Source: Atopobium sp. ICM42b
GTDB taxonomy: Bacteria > Actinomycetota > Coriobacteriia > Coriobacteriales > Atopobiaceae
Length of the DNA: 64,000 nt
Assembly: GCA_000564995.1 (NCBI GenBank)
Contig: JDFH01000002.1
Coordinates: 62,001-126,000 of the forward strand
Direction: 5' to 3'
The position numbers and the translations under genes are program-made. Below the pieces are notes generated by a model that ran no database searches, was not told where the DNA came from, and worked only from the letters and a program-made list of their open reading frames with translations. Below, piece after piece: positions 1 through 8,663 of the stretch; position 1 is the first letter of the stretch, and every line of letters begins with the position of its first letter.

Positions 1-593
1 TCGACATCCATAACAGGACAAATGTTAAGCATGCCGCCAAGCAGGCCAGCTGTCTTAGAAATGCGACCGCCGCGAACAAAGAAGGTCAAATCTGTAGAGA
101 AGAACCAGCCATACACACGATGACGTGCTTCTTTAGCCCATGCAACTGCCTCGTCAAAAGACAGGCCTTCATCGCGTTTATCGGCAAGACCATCTACCAA
201 GAGACCATAACCAGAAGATGCCTGCAGAGAGTCAACAACCTCAATCTTTCTGTCAGGGAACTCCTGCTCAATCTCTACCTTTGCCTGGCAAGCAGACTCG
301 TATGTTCCAGAAACGCCCGAACTCAACGAAACATGAAGAACATCTTTGCCCTCTTCCAGGAAAGGACGCCAGAAGGCCATGTACTCACCAATTGATACCT
401 GTGAAGTGCGGCACTCAGCACCTGCAAGCATCTTTTTAAAGAGATCAGCTGGTGCATTAGTGCGACCAAAGTCATCCTTGCACTGAACACCATCAAGTTC
501 GTAGTTGAAATATACGTATTTCACATCTCGTGACTGAAGGTACTTCTCACTTACATCGGCCGTAGAACAACAGGTCAAAACGTAGTTGGACAT
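1..593 (-). CDS. DegV family protein (3' end cut by window edge)
   Basis: This is an open frame from an ATG at 591-593 that runs off the left edge of the window, so only the first 197 residues are seen. The ATG is preceded on the minus strand by AAGGAGA at good spacing. The translation has the DegV look: a TSQVS-like segment in the N-terminal domain, a central segment reading VSLSSGVSGTYESA, then DSLQASSGYG and an FVRGGRISKTAGLLGG stretch. DegV proteins bind fatty acids and serve as FakB-type subunits for fatty-acid kinases in several Gram-positives. Which ligand this one uses cannot be told. The family call is fairly safe; the role is inferred. Confidence 0.85.
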   Translation of the reverse strand, partial: MSNYVLTCCSTADVSEKYLQSRDVKYVYFNYELDGVQCKDDFGRTNAPADLFKKMLAGAECRTSQVSIGEYMAFWRPFLEEGKDVLHVSLSSGVSGTYESACQAKVEIEQEFPDRKIEVVDSLQASSGYGLLVDGLADKRDEGLSFDEAVAWAKEARHRVYGWFFSTDLTFFVRGGRISKTAGLLGGMLNICPVMDV

Positions 594-733
594 ACAAGTC
601 TCCTTGAAATATCTTCTTGCATAAAACAATCGCACACACTTATTTTTCTTGCAGATGTGAGTATACTTCTAATCTCATTTTTATGCTGCTTGTGGGGCGT
701 TCCAAGTGCAAAATCACGTATACTTGCACGCGT

Positions 734-761
734 TTGATTTTCTCAGAACACTACCTATACC
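734..761 (+). promoter_or_regulatory. candidate sigma-A-type promoter of the EamA transporter gene
   Basis: TTGATT and TATACC are separated by 16 bp, and the predicted start would fall about 25 bp before the GTG start codon at 795. Both hexamers are only 4/6 to consensus, so this is tentative. Confidence 0.3.
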
Positions 762-794
762 TTAACTTTTATCTTCGACGGGAATGGATAGCGC

Positions 795-1742
795 GTGGCA
801 TTATCAGATCTTTCTACTAGAAACTCTTCCAGACTCACACTAGATACTTCTTCTACGCTTGTATGGAAGTTTGCTCTTCTTGTCTGCGCACTTATCTGGG
901 GCGGATCTTTTGTCGTTATCAAAGATGCAATTAGTTACATCTCGGCAGCTTGGCTTATGACCTTACGTTTTGTCTTTGCCGTAGGTATTGTTGCCATCAT
1001 CTTTAGAAAAAACCTTAAAGAACACTTGGATGCCACACATATCAAATACGGCGTGCTTTTAGGCGTTCTTAACGGTTTAGGATATCTTTTCCAAAATGGA
1101 GCTCTTGCTTATACCACTGCAGGTAAAGCCGCTTTTATTGCATCAATTTATTGCGCGATGATTCCGTTTGTAAACTGGCTCATTGCAAAGAAAAAACCTC
1201 ATGGAACCAGTATTTTTGCAGCCTTTTTATGCGTAGCTGGCATTGGTCTTATCTCACTGGGCACTGATTTTTCGTTCTCGTTTGGCTTGGGCGAGCAGAT
1301 GACATTGCTCTCAGCCATTATTTTTGCCTTCGTTTTTGTGCTTACTGCCGAGCTTGCTCACAAATACGACATCATCACACTTACGGTGGTGCAGCTTGGC
1401 GTGAGCGCCCTTCCCTGCCTTGCCTACGCGCTTTGCTTTGAAACGGTTCCCAATTTTGCAGCACTGCCCATAAATGCCTGGGTTGCCCTCGCCTACATCA
1501 CTCTTATTGCAACCGCACTGACTGGTGTTTTGCAGAACCGCGCACAGAAGTCAGTTACTCCTGTTCAGGCCTCACTAATAATTTCTCTGGACAGTATTTT
1601 TGCAGCAGTTTTTGGCGTGATCTTCCTTGCTGAGGTTATTACCCCCACAATCTTCCTTGGCTTTATTGTTATCTTTGTTGCAATCTTTATCAGCGAGCTT
1701 GGCGAGAAACCCGCAGAGCCCCAAACCCCTTCAGAAAGCTAA
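795..1742 (+). CDS. EamA/DMT-family permease
   Basis: This 315-residue, strongly hydrophobic protein has about ten membrane spans arranged as two EamA repeats. The first opens with WKFALLVCALIWGGSFVVIKD near residue 25, a hallmark of drug/metabolite transporters, and the second opens near residue 165. The substrate cannot be predicted. The start is taken as GTG at 795 because no in-frame ATG lies near the first span; the upstream GGGAATGG is only a weak ribosome site. The C-terminus is polar and Pro/Glu-rich, and its codons contain one copy of the 12-mer GGCGAGAAACCC (1701-1712) that is otherwise scattered in intergenic DNA here. The gene faces nrdG, and the two share a hairpin terminator. 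Confidence 0.8.
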   Translation: MALSDLSTRNSSRLTLDTSSTLVWKFALLVCALIWGGSFVVIKDAISYISAAWLMTLRFVFAVGIVAIIFRKNLKEHLDATHIKYGVLLGVLNGLGYLFQNGALAYTTAGKAAFIASIYCAMIPFVNWLIAKKKPHGTSIFAAFLCVAGIGLISLGTDFSFSFGLGEQMTLLSAIIFAFVFVLTAELAHKYDIITLTVVQLGVSALPCLAYALCFETVPNFAALPINAWVALAYITLIATALTGVLQNRAQKSVTPVQASLIISLDSIFAAVFGVIFLAEVITPTIFLGFIVIFVAIFISELGEKPAEPQTPSES

Positions 1743-1770
1743 GGCTCACTCCATAAAATGTACTTAAGAA

Positions 1771-1793
1771 AAAGCCCGCAGACGCGGGCTTTT
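1771..1793. terminator. bidirectional hairpin terminator
   Basis: AAAGCCCGC and GCGGGCTTT pair around an AGAC loop, with A-rich and T-rich flanks on both sides. It sits between the convergent EamA and nrdG genes and can serve both. Confidence 0.85.
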
Positions 1794-1811
1794 TAATGCG
1801 ATAAGCAGCTT

Positions 1812-2354
1812 TTACATCTCTCGAGAGCTCAGCATTGGTCCGTCGGACCAAAGGGTAACCTCTCCTGAGGCCAGTGTTTTAGGGACATCAATAAGACGCT
1901 GGTTGGAAGAGCCTCTAAAGCGCAGCGTAATATCGTGAAGACTCTGAACCCATGGACCATCTACCAGAACATCAATACAAGACAGAATGCGATCAGTGTA
2001 CTCTGTGTGCCACTTTCCCTCGGTCAGCTGATCCCAGGTGTGACCCGAATACATCCAAATGCTCTTTTGTGGATAGGTAGCTCTGACCTTCTCGACAAAC
2101 TCAACAAGACCTTCTTGGTTTTCCGGCTCAAAAGGCTCTCCACCAAGGATGGAAAGACCGTTGATATAGACAGGTGCAAGAGAGTCAATAATCTCTTGCT
2201 CAACTTCTGGAGTAAACTCTCCGCCGCTCTTGAAGTCCCACGCCTCGTAATTAAAGCAGCCTTCACAGTGCAGACGGCAGCCTGAAACAAACAGAGTTGT
2301 TCTTACGCCAACACCATTTGCAATATCTGAAAACTTAATATTTGAATAGTTCAT
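1812..2354 (-). CDS. nrdG: anaerobic ribonucleoside-triphosphate reductase activating protein
   Basis: This 180-residue radical-SAM protein reductively cleaves S-adenosylmethionine to place the glycyl radical on NrdD. The cluster motif CX3CX2C is seen as C26-C30-C33, with the GxGxRTTLFVSGC approach typical of NrdG. A GGEPFEP segment matches the SAM-binding GGEP motif. The start is set at the ATG at 2352-2354, which has AAAGG upstream; a longer frame from a GTG at 2381 lacks a ribosome site. It follows nrdD by about 110 bp on the same strand and is almost certainly co-transcribed under NrdR control. Confidence 0.95.
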   Translation of the reverse strand: MNYSNIKFSDIANGVGVRTTLFVSGCRLHCEGCFNYEAWDFKSGGEFTPEVEQEIIDSLAPVYINGLSILGGEPFEPENQEGLVEFVEKVRATYPQKSIWMYSGHTWDQLTEGKWHTEYTDRILSCIDVLVDGPWVQSLHDITLRFRGSSNQRLIDVPKTLASGEVTLWSDGPMLSSREM

Positions 2355-2467
2355 ACATAACCTTTGATGGGTAACTTCCACATATTGTGGATGTTACCTG
2401 ATAGAGATAATAAAAACGAGCAGAAGGGCCAAGGCGCTCTTCTGCTCGTTTGTCTAGCACATAAATC

Positions 2468-4690
2468 TTAGAGGTGAAGGACGCGGTCCTTGATCTCCTG
2501 GGTACGGCCCTGGTTCCAGAACTGGGTACCAATGTAGCCGCAGGTACGACGAGCAACATTCATCTTGGTCTGGTCACGGTTGCCGCAGTGTGGGCACTCC
2601 CAAACCAGCTTACCGTCCTCCTCGACAATATGAATCTCACCGTCATAACCGCACTCCTGGCAGAAGTCAGACTTGGTGTTGAGCTCTGCATACATGATGT
2701 GGTCATAGATGAACTGCATGACGCTGAGAACAGCCTCGATGTTGTCCTGCATGTTAGGAACCTCAACGTAAGAGATTGCTCCACCTGGGGAAAGACGCTG
2801 GAACTCAGACTCAAACTGGAGCTTCTGGAATGCGTCAATCTCTTCTGCAACGTGGACGTGGTAGCTGTTGGTGATGTAGCCCTTGTCGGTAATGCCTGGG
2901 ATAACACCAAAGCGACGCTGAAGTGCCTTAGCAAACTTGTAGGTAGTGGACTCAAGAGGAGTTCCGTAGAGGGAGTAATCGATATCCTCTGCTTCCTTCC
3001 ACTCGGTGCACTTATCGTTCATGTGCTGCATAACCTGGAGTGCAAATGGAGTTGCCTCTTTGTCAGTGTGGCTGTGACCAGTCATAGCCTTAACGCACTC
3101 GTATAGGCCTGCATAACCAAGGGAGATAGTGGAATATCCGCCGTAAAGCAAAGGATCGATAACCTCACCCTTGTCCAGGCGAGCAAGTGCGCCGTACTGC
3201 CAAAGGATAGGAGCAGCATCGGACAGGGTGCCCTTCAGGCGATCGTGACGAGCACGGAGTGCACGGTGGCAAAGCTCAAGACGCTCATCAAAGATCTTCC
3301 AGAACTTGTCCATATCGCGACCAGCAGAAAGAGCAACGTCAGGAAGGTTGATGGTTACAACACCCTGGTTGAAGCGGCCGTAATACTTAGGCTTGTTTGG
3401 CTCATAGTTCTTTGCGCGAGCAACGTTGTCGAAGCCATTACCAGAACGGTCTGGAGTCAGGAAGGAACGGCAGCCCATGCAAGTGAAGGTATCGCCCTCG
3501 CCTTCCTTCTCGCCCTTAGAAAGCTTGTACTCCTTCATCTTCTTCTCAGAGATGTAGTCAGGAACAAGGCGGCGAGCGGTGCACTTTGCAGCCATCTGAG
3601 TGAGGTAGTAGTACTTGGAATCCTCGTAAACGTTGTCCTCTTCAAGAACGTAAATGAGCTTAGGGAATGCAGGAGTAATCCAGACACCCTCCTCGTTCTT
3701 TACGCCCTGGTAACGCTGACGGAGCATCTCCTCAATGATGAGTGCAAGGTCCTGCTTCTCCTGCTCATTCTTTGCCTCGTTGAGGTACATAAAGACGGTA
3801 ATGAAAGGAGCCTGGCCGTTGGTGGTCATCAAAGTGACAACCTGGTACTGAATGGTCTGAACACCACGAGAAACCTCATCGCGAAGGCGCTTCTCAACCA
3901 TCTCGTTGAGCTGCTCAGCAGAGAGCTCAACACCGACGGAGTTCATCTCCTCCATAACGGTCTTGCGAATCTTCTTACGAGAGACATCAACAAAAGGAGC
4001 AAGGTGAGCCAAGGAGATGGACTGACCACCGTACTGGCAGGATGCTACCTGAGCAATGATCTGAGTTGCAATGTTGCATGCAGTGGAGAAGCTGTGTGGA
4101 CGCTCAATCAGAGTACCAGAGATAACAGTGCCGTTCTGCAGCATGTCATCAAGGTTGATGAGGTCACAGTTGTGCATGTGCTGTGCAAAGTAATCAGAAT
4201 CGTGGAAGTGGATGAGACCCTCGTTGTGAGCAGCAACAATATCCTCTGGAAGAAGCTCACGCTGAACGAGGTCCTTAGAAACCTCACCAGCCATGTAGTC
4301 ACGCTGAACAGAAACAACAGTAGGATTCTTGTTGGAGTTCTCCTGCTTGACTTCCTCGTTGTTGCACTCAATCAGAGACAGAATCTTGTCATCGGTGGTG
4401 TTCTTGTGACGCTTCTGGTTCTGGATGTAGCGGTAAATGATGTACTTACGAGCAACCTCAAAGCGGTCAAGAGCCATGAGCTGATCCTCGACAAGGTCCT
4501 GGACCTCCTCGACGGTGACGGTGTGTCCAGCCTTCTCGCACTCATCGGTAACGTTGAGAGAAGCAAACTGAATCTCACGCTCAGTCAGGCGCTGATCCTC
4601 AGGGACCTCTGCGTTAGCCTTAGCAATTGCGTTAACAATCTTCTCAACCTCGAAGGTGACCTCTGAGCCATTGCGCTTGATAATCTTCAT
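2468..4690 (-). CDS. nrdD: anaerobic (class III) ribonucleoside-triphosphate reductase
   Basis: This oxygen-sensitive enzyme makes deoxyribonucleotides from NTPs. The protein is 740 residues from the ATG at 4688-4690, which has AAGGAG upstream; the reading frame extends further but without support. An ATP-cone domain (first about 95 residues, opening MKIIKRNGSEV) is followed by the reductase barrel. Near the C-terminus are two CxxC pairs, CQEC and CPHC, which bind zinc, and the glycyl-radical segment RRTCGYIG about 25 residues before the end. Two NrdR boxes lie 130-180 bp upstream. No class I or II reductase is seen in the window, which fits a fermentative anaerobe but does not exclude them elsewhere. 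Confidence 0.97.
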   Translation of the reverse strand: MKIIKRNGSEVTFEVEKIVNAIAKANAEVPEDQRLTEREIQFASLNVTDECEKAGHTVTVEEVQDLVEDQLMALDRFEVARKYIIYRYIQNQKRHKNTTDDKILSLIECNNEEVKQENSNKNPTVVSVQRDYMAGEVSKDLVQRELLPEDIVAAHNEGLIHFHDSDYFAQHMHNCDLINLDDMLQNGTVISGTLIERPHSFSTACNIATQIIAQVASCQYGGQSISLAHLAPFVDVSRKKIRKTVMEEMNSVGVELSAEQLNEMVEKRLRDEVSRGVQTIQYQVVTLMTTNGQAPFITVFMYLNEAKNEQEKQDLALIIEEMLRQRYQGVKNEEGVWITPAFPKLIYVLEEDNVYEDSKYYYLTQMAAKCTARRLVPDYISEKKMKEYKLSKGEKEGEGDTFTCMGCRSFLTPDRSGNGFDNVARAKNYEPNKPKYYGRFNQGVVTINLPDVALSAGRDMDKFWKIFDERLELCHRALRARHDRLKGTLSDAAPILWQYGALARLDKGEVIDPLLYGGYSTISLGYAGLYECVKAMTGHSHTDKEATPFALQVMQHMNDKCTEWKEAEDIDYSLYGTPLESTTYKFAKALQRRFGVIPGITDKGYITNSYHVHVAEEIDAFQKLQFESEFQRLSPGGAISYVEVPNMQDNIEAVLSVMQFIYDHIMYAELNTKSDFCQECGYDGEIHIVEEDGKLVWECPHCGNRDQTKMNVARRTCGYIGTQFWNQGRTQEIKDRVLHL

Positions 4691-4823
4691 GTGCAAACTC
4701 CTTGAACAAACGTTGGTGAAAGCAACGCTTTCATGCGTGTTTAATTGGATTATCACTGCGGTTTCTAAGCTTTTGCCTAAGCGAAGTAGTTGGGAACCCG
4801 CTTGTGTGATGGAAACTACTATG

Positions 4824-4839
4824 CCACAAGTTATAGTGT
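4824..4839. promoter_or_regulatory. NrdR box 1
   Basis: The 16-mer CCACAAGTTATAGTGT matches the NrdR consensus acaCwAtATaTwGtgt at 13 of 16 positions. It starts 32 bp from box 2, leaving 16 bp between the boxes, the spacing expected for cooperative NrdR binding. Confidence 0.8.
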
Positions 4840-4855
4840 TTGGGTTCGAGAACTA

Positions 4856-4871
4856 TAACAATATATTGTGA
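4856..4871. promoter_or_regulatory. NrdR box 2
   Basis: TAACAATATATTGTGA contains the perfect 12-bp palindrome ACAATATATTGT and matches all core positions of the NrdR box. Together with box 1 it should repress nrdD-nrdG in response to nucleotide levels. Confidence 0.88.
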
Positions 4872-5080
4872 AATTTCCACACGAATACAAAATTATGTAT
4901 TGACACGTTGCGGCAGCCAATATCTCTGCAGGTAGAAAATTAGCTAGAAACTTCGCTAATTACAAAATTTATTAATGGTCATAAAATAATTCGATTTTTT
5001 GTAAGTAGGCATTCGTCGCCTTTCACAAATGCGCCACAATTCGTCCCTCAGTGCTCACTTGTGTTAAGCATTTGGGGACT
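4872..5080. other. AT-rich intergenic region upstream of the nrd genes
   Basis: Apart from the NrdR boxes and the terminator on either side, I see only AT-rich sequence here, with no open frame that looks real and no convincing RNA structure. The nrdD promoter is presumably within or beside the boxes. Confidence 0.5.
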
Positions 5081-5108
5081 AAAAAAGCCGACACAAAATG
5101 CCGGCTTT
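5081..5108 (-). terminator. terminator of the glycosyltransferase gene
   Basis: On the minus strand AAGCCGGC and GTCGGCTT pair imperfectly and are followed by a run of T, just after the stop codon at 5114. Confidence 0.75.
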
Positions 5109-5113
5109 GATGG

Positions 5114-6103
5114 CTAGTCTAGTGGAGGCTGTGGGCGCCAGGTTGCGTCTTTATAGATAAGGCGTGCATCCTTCCAGCCCTTTATAAGGCGAGAAAGGCC
5201 AGACGAGAAGTGCGCTCTGTCTACCAAAATGAGTCGAATAATCTCTTTTGCAAAGGTCAGAGCGGTACCAACACCAAAGAGCACAGGGTTGTAATCACCG
5301 TGAACCTGGAAGTAACGGGCAATATAGCCGCGGTTACGTGTGATGTAATAGCGCGTCATATCAGAGGTTGAATTAAGCTGGCGCACAGAACCAATACTCT
5401 GACCAGGAACTTCTCGACATCTTGAAAGAACAAAGTCTGGAATCAAAATAGGCTGCGTTACCTTGCTGGCCAAATAGCCATATAAGGCGTCATCCCAATA
5501 GATAAAGAAGCGCGCGTCAGGTAGACCAATCTTCTGCACTACAGAGCGCTTAAAGCAGGCGCCCTCAAAGCACATCACATTGCACTCGCGATAAGGCACA
5601 CCGTCAAAGCCAGCCTTTGCCAGCGGATTGTAGATGCCCAGGGCGGTGCTAAAGCGATACTGCCAGAAGAAAGGACCACCATCAAAGTCGTAGCGCTGAC
5701 CTTGGATAACCTCAGCCTTATCTGACCATGCGTCAAGCTTATCAAGACCATCAGGCAGCACAGCTACGTCATCGTCCATAACCCAGAACCACTCGGCACC
5801 CAGCTCATAACCTACGCGCACACCCTCAGAGAAGCCGCCGGAGCCTCCAGTGTTTTGCTCCATAGGGACGTAACACACGCGATTAGTGCCACCATGAGCG
5901 TCGGGATCATCAGTGGTTTCTCCCCACGTGGTTTTGACCTTCTCCGAAAACTCCGACACAAGAGAGGCTGTCTCAGAGGAGTTTTCGTTGTCCACAACAA
6001 TGATGCGCCATGGAGCCTGCGTGAGCTGCGTAATGGAATTGAGCAGGTTGGAAAGCAATTCCTGGCGTTTAAAGGTGACTATGACAAGGGCGGTGCGCTT
6101 CAT
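5114..6103 (-). CDS. family-2 glycosyltransferase, galactofuranosyl/rhamnosyl-transferase-like
   Basis: This 329-residue GT-A fold enzyme opens with ALVIVTFKR and IIVVDNE (about 35-40). It carries NTGGSGGF (84-91), a signature of GlfT/rhamnosyl-type GT2 enzymes that build cell-wall polysaccharide, and the metal-binding acidic triplet DDD at 110-112 (VMDDDV). No membrane span is evident, so it is probably cytosolic or membrane-associated. GAGGAAAT precedes the ATG. It is divergent from the next glycosyltransferase (6177) with about 70 bp between them, suggesting a shared control region. Donor and acceptor sugars cannot be told. Confidence 0.85.
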   Translation of the reverse strand: MKRTALVIVTFKRQELLSNLLNSITQLTQAPWRIIVVDNENSSETASLVSEFSEKVKTTWGETTDDPDAHGGTNRVCYVPMEQNTGGSGGFSEGVRVGYELGAEWFWVMDDDVAVLPDGLDKLDAWSDKAEVIQGQRYDFDGGPFFWQYRFSTALGIYNPLAKAGFDGVPYRECNVMCFEGACFKRSVVQKIGLPDARFFIYWDDALYGYLASKVTQPILIPDFVLSRCREVPGQSIGSVRQLNSTSDMTRYYITRNRGYIARYFQVHGDYNPVLFGVGTALTFAKEIIRLILVDRAHFSSGLSRLIKGWKDARLIYKDATWRPQPPLD

Positions 6104-6176
6104 ATTTCCTCAAAATGTGACTTCGTGAGTGAGTTGATGCCTATATAGTATAAAGCAGCAATCAAAAGGAGTTTAG

Positions 6177-7343
6177 ATGAGTCACGCTCAAAACCACCAA
6201 CCTTTGGTTTCTCTTGTTGTGCCCATATACAACGTTGCAGACTATCTGGAGCAATGCCTGGCAAGTATTCAATCACAGAGCTACACAAACCTGGAGATTA
6301 TCTGCCTCAACGATGGCTCAACTGACTCGTCTCTAGCTCTTTTGGAAGCATACGCTGCCCGTGATGGTCGCATTGTCATCATCGACAAAGAAAATGAGGG
6401 TTACGGAGCAACGTGCAATCGTGGCATTGCCGCAGCTCACGGCTCATGGGTGGGTATTGTTGAGCCTGACGATTACCTTGAGCCAACCATGGTTCAAGAG
6501 CTTGTTGATCTTATCCAGGCAAACGGCGGAGAAGACAAGGTAGATATTGCCCGCTCTGCCTATTGGCGCGTATTTGGCAATCAGAAAAATGGTCGAGCAG
6601 GAGCAAAGTCGCAGTTTAGAGCTGCTGCCGGCGCTGCCGAGTACAGAGTTCCCTGCGCATATAAGGGCCGCGTCAAACCCAAGCAGCAGCCTTGTCCAAT
6701 TGATCAAATGGCACAGCTTCTGCTGCACCATCCTGCCATTTGGACGGCGCTCTATCGCAAGGAATTCTTGACCCAAAACCACATCAACTTCAAAGAAGTC
6801 CCAGGTGCAGGCTGGGTGGACAATCCCTTCCTCATTGCCTCGCATTGCTGCGGAGCTCGCATAGTGTACGCAGACTCTGCGCTCTACAACTATCGCGAGA
6901 ATGGCTATGCAGAAGCCGCTACCTTTGCGCAGCGTCAGCCTAAAATCCCACTTGAGCGCTGGAACGACATGATGGATGTTGTGGACGAGCGCAACATTAC
7001 CTCAGACGTGGTACTCAACGCGCTCACGCTACGCGGCATCAACTACGCGCTGCTTACAAAAGACGCGCTTACCTGGCGAGAAGAACATGATGCTGCAGGT
7101 GAGACTGACTCAGAAGTGCACGATCTTCTCGCCAAGAGCTTTGAGCGCATGGACGCAAAGCGCGTGTTTGAAAACCCAGCAATCTCAGGCTCTGGAAAAG
7201 CTTTCTTTGCGCAGGTGAGAGGTATTGCTCTGCCAAAAGATAACAAGTTTGCACGCTATGCATATCTAGCCAAAGAGGGATTTTTCCGTGTCAAAAATGA
7301 CGGCATAGCACAGACGTTTAAAGCGCTCATGGACAGGCGTTAA
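6177..7343 (+). CDS. family-2 glycosyltransferase
   Basis: This 388-residue protein starts with the standard GT2 opening, VSLVVPIYNVADYLEQCLASI. NDGSTD (45-50) and EPDDY (96-100) supply the nucleotide and metal-binding acidic residues. The ribosome site AAGGAG lies 7 bp before the ATG. The C-terminal 150 residues are helical-looking and not recognised. It is the only + strand gene in this glycosyltransferase group and is likely to act on a surface polysaccharide or teichoic-type polymer. Confidence 0.85.
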   Translation: MSHAQNHQPLVSLVVPIYNVADYLEQCLASIQSQSYTNLEIICLNDGSTDSSLALLEAYAARDGRIVIIDKENEGYGATCNRGIAAAHGSWVGIVEPDDYLEPTMVQELVDLIQANGGEDKVDIARSAYWRVFGNQKNGRAGAKSQFRAAAGAAEYRVPCAYKGRVKPKQQPCPIDQMAQLLLHHPAIWTALYRKEFLTQNHINFKEVPGAGWVDNPFLIASHCCGARIVYADSALYNYRENGYAEAATFAQRQPKIPLERWNDMMDVVDERNITSDVVLNALTLRGINYALLTKDALTWREEHDAAGETDSEVHDLLAKSFERMDAKRVFENPAISGSGKAFFAQVRGIALPKDNKFARYAYLAKEGFFRVKNDGIAQTFKALMDRR

Positions 7344-7381
7344 GACTGGCCCTAAAGACTGGCTCTAAAGACTGGCTCTAA
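7343..7381. repeat. three tandem 13-bp units
   Basis: AGACTGGCYCTAA is repeated at 7343, 7356 and 7369 directly after the stop codon of the glycosyltransferase gene. No function is evident; slippage during replication is a simple explanation. Confidence 0.85.
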
Positions 7382-7450
7382 ACACAAATCGCCAGGCTAC
7401 TCTAGAATCGCACACTTTAAATATTGATGCTGCTTATGTATCGCTGCAGC

Positions 7451-8491
7451 TTATACAAGTGGAATGCGCATAAAACGTGCATACCATACGGCTCTGCGTA
7501 CATAGGCATAACGAGCTCGTGTTGTAGTAGACAAAATAGCACCAAGCAAGGCATGAGCTACCAGTCGCGGAGAAGTTGCTTCAGTGACAATAAGGTGCGC
7601 TACAGGATTAGAAAGAATCTTGACAATAAAGTTTTCTTTTTCCTCATGGCTGAGCTGGGATTCTTCGTTGAATACAGGATACATATTCATAAGAAGTTTG
7701 CTAATCAGGTAGCGGCTAATCAACTTTTGAACTTTTTTAGAGTTTGCAAAGCCAAGATGTTTGGCAAGGGCCATGAGCGCCTGACGCTCCTGAGTAAGCT
7801 TGTCCATAGAAGCAGCAATAGTTTTTTCTTCCTCAGAAGATTCCGCTGGTACATCAACAAAAATTGCTTCTGGGGCGTACGTAACATGTTTTGCAATCTC
7901 AAAACAGTAGCCAACAAAATTGCACTCGCCATCAGTCTCTGGCTCATGCTTAATCTCGGTCAGAATACGCGTTGAACACAGCTTTCCGCTCATAGACGTC
8001 AAATAAGGAAGCTGCGACTCCTCAAATACCTGCAACAATGAAGAAGCTTTTGAGCCAAAAACCTTTTTGCATTCCATAGGTGAATTGGCAGTTTTCATAT
8101 GCGCAATAACAATATCAGCCGCTTTAGGTGAACCAACAGGACCCAAAGCGGTAGCTGCAGAATAAAGCTCCTGCAAAAGGTGGGAGTTAAACCTATAAGA
8201 AGGCTCAGTGGTAAGCGTATAGGCTCCGCGAGCACGACCCTGAGCAATCTCAAGTGCAACAAAATGGCTAATGCCCGATTGGCACAAGACATCTAGACGA
8301 GGCTCTTGATTGGCAAGGTTATCTAACATGCGAGCAATCTGGGGATCGGAGCTATTGTCAACGATGATGAGCTCCCAATGAGGGTATGTCTGCTCTTGAA
8401 GTTGCCTAATTACCGTTCTAATAGCATCAGCATCATTATCAGCGGCCATGAGAACCGAAATCATATGTGGATTGTATGAGCGCTCGTGCAT
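7451..8491 (-). CDS. glycosyltransferase-2-like protein with degenerate metal site
   Basis: This 346-residue protein begins with a GT2-like fold: ISVLMAADNDADAIRTVI, then LIIVDNSSDP (41-50). The place where the DXD motif should be reads TTEPSYR (94-100), so the usual metal-binding aspartates are missing. The remaining 240 residues show no motif I recognise. The start codon at 8489-8491 has GGGGGATG upstream. It may be an inactive relative, a protein with a different sugar-binding role, or a divergent active enzyme. It faces the preceding + strand glycosyltransferase. Confidence 0.65.
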   Translation of the reverse strand: MHERSYNPHMISVLMAADNDADAIRTVIRQLQEQTYPHWELIIVDNSSDPQIARMLDNLANQEPRLDVLCQSGISHFVALEIAQGRARGAYTLTTEPSYRFNSHLLQELYSAATALGPVGSPKAADIVIAHMKTANSPMECKKVFGSKASSLLQVFEESQLPYLTSMSGKLCSTRILTEIKHEPETDGECNFVGYCFEIAKHVTYAPEAIFVDVPAESSEEEKTIAASMDKLTQERQALMALAKHLGFANSKKVQKLISRYLISKLLMNMYPVFNEESQLSHEEKENFIVKILSNPVAHLIVTEATSPRLVAHALLGAILSTTTRARYAYVRRAVWYARFMRIPLV

Positions 8492-8663
8492 TCCACATCC
8501 CCCAAACTGGTCCTAAATTTTAGATACCAGTTTACCCATAAAAAGTGAATTAAAAAGACATTTTTATTCTATCAAAATCTCTCCACATATCGTGTTTAAC
8601 TGCTGTTATGTGGACATCTGACCTGTTTTGTAGGAGCGGCGCTACACACAACGCCCATAACGT

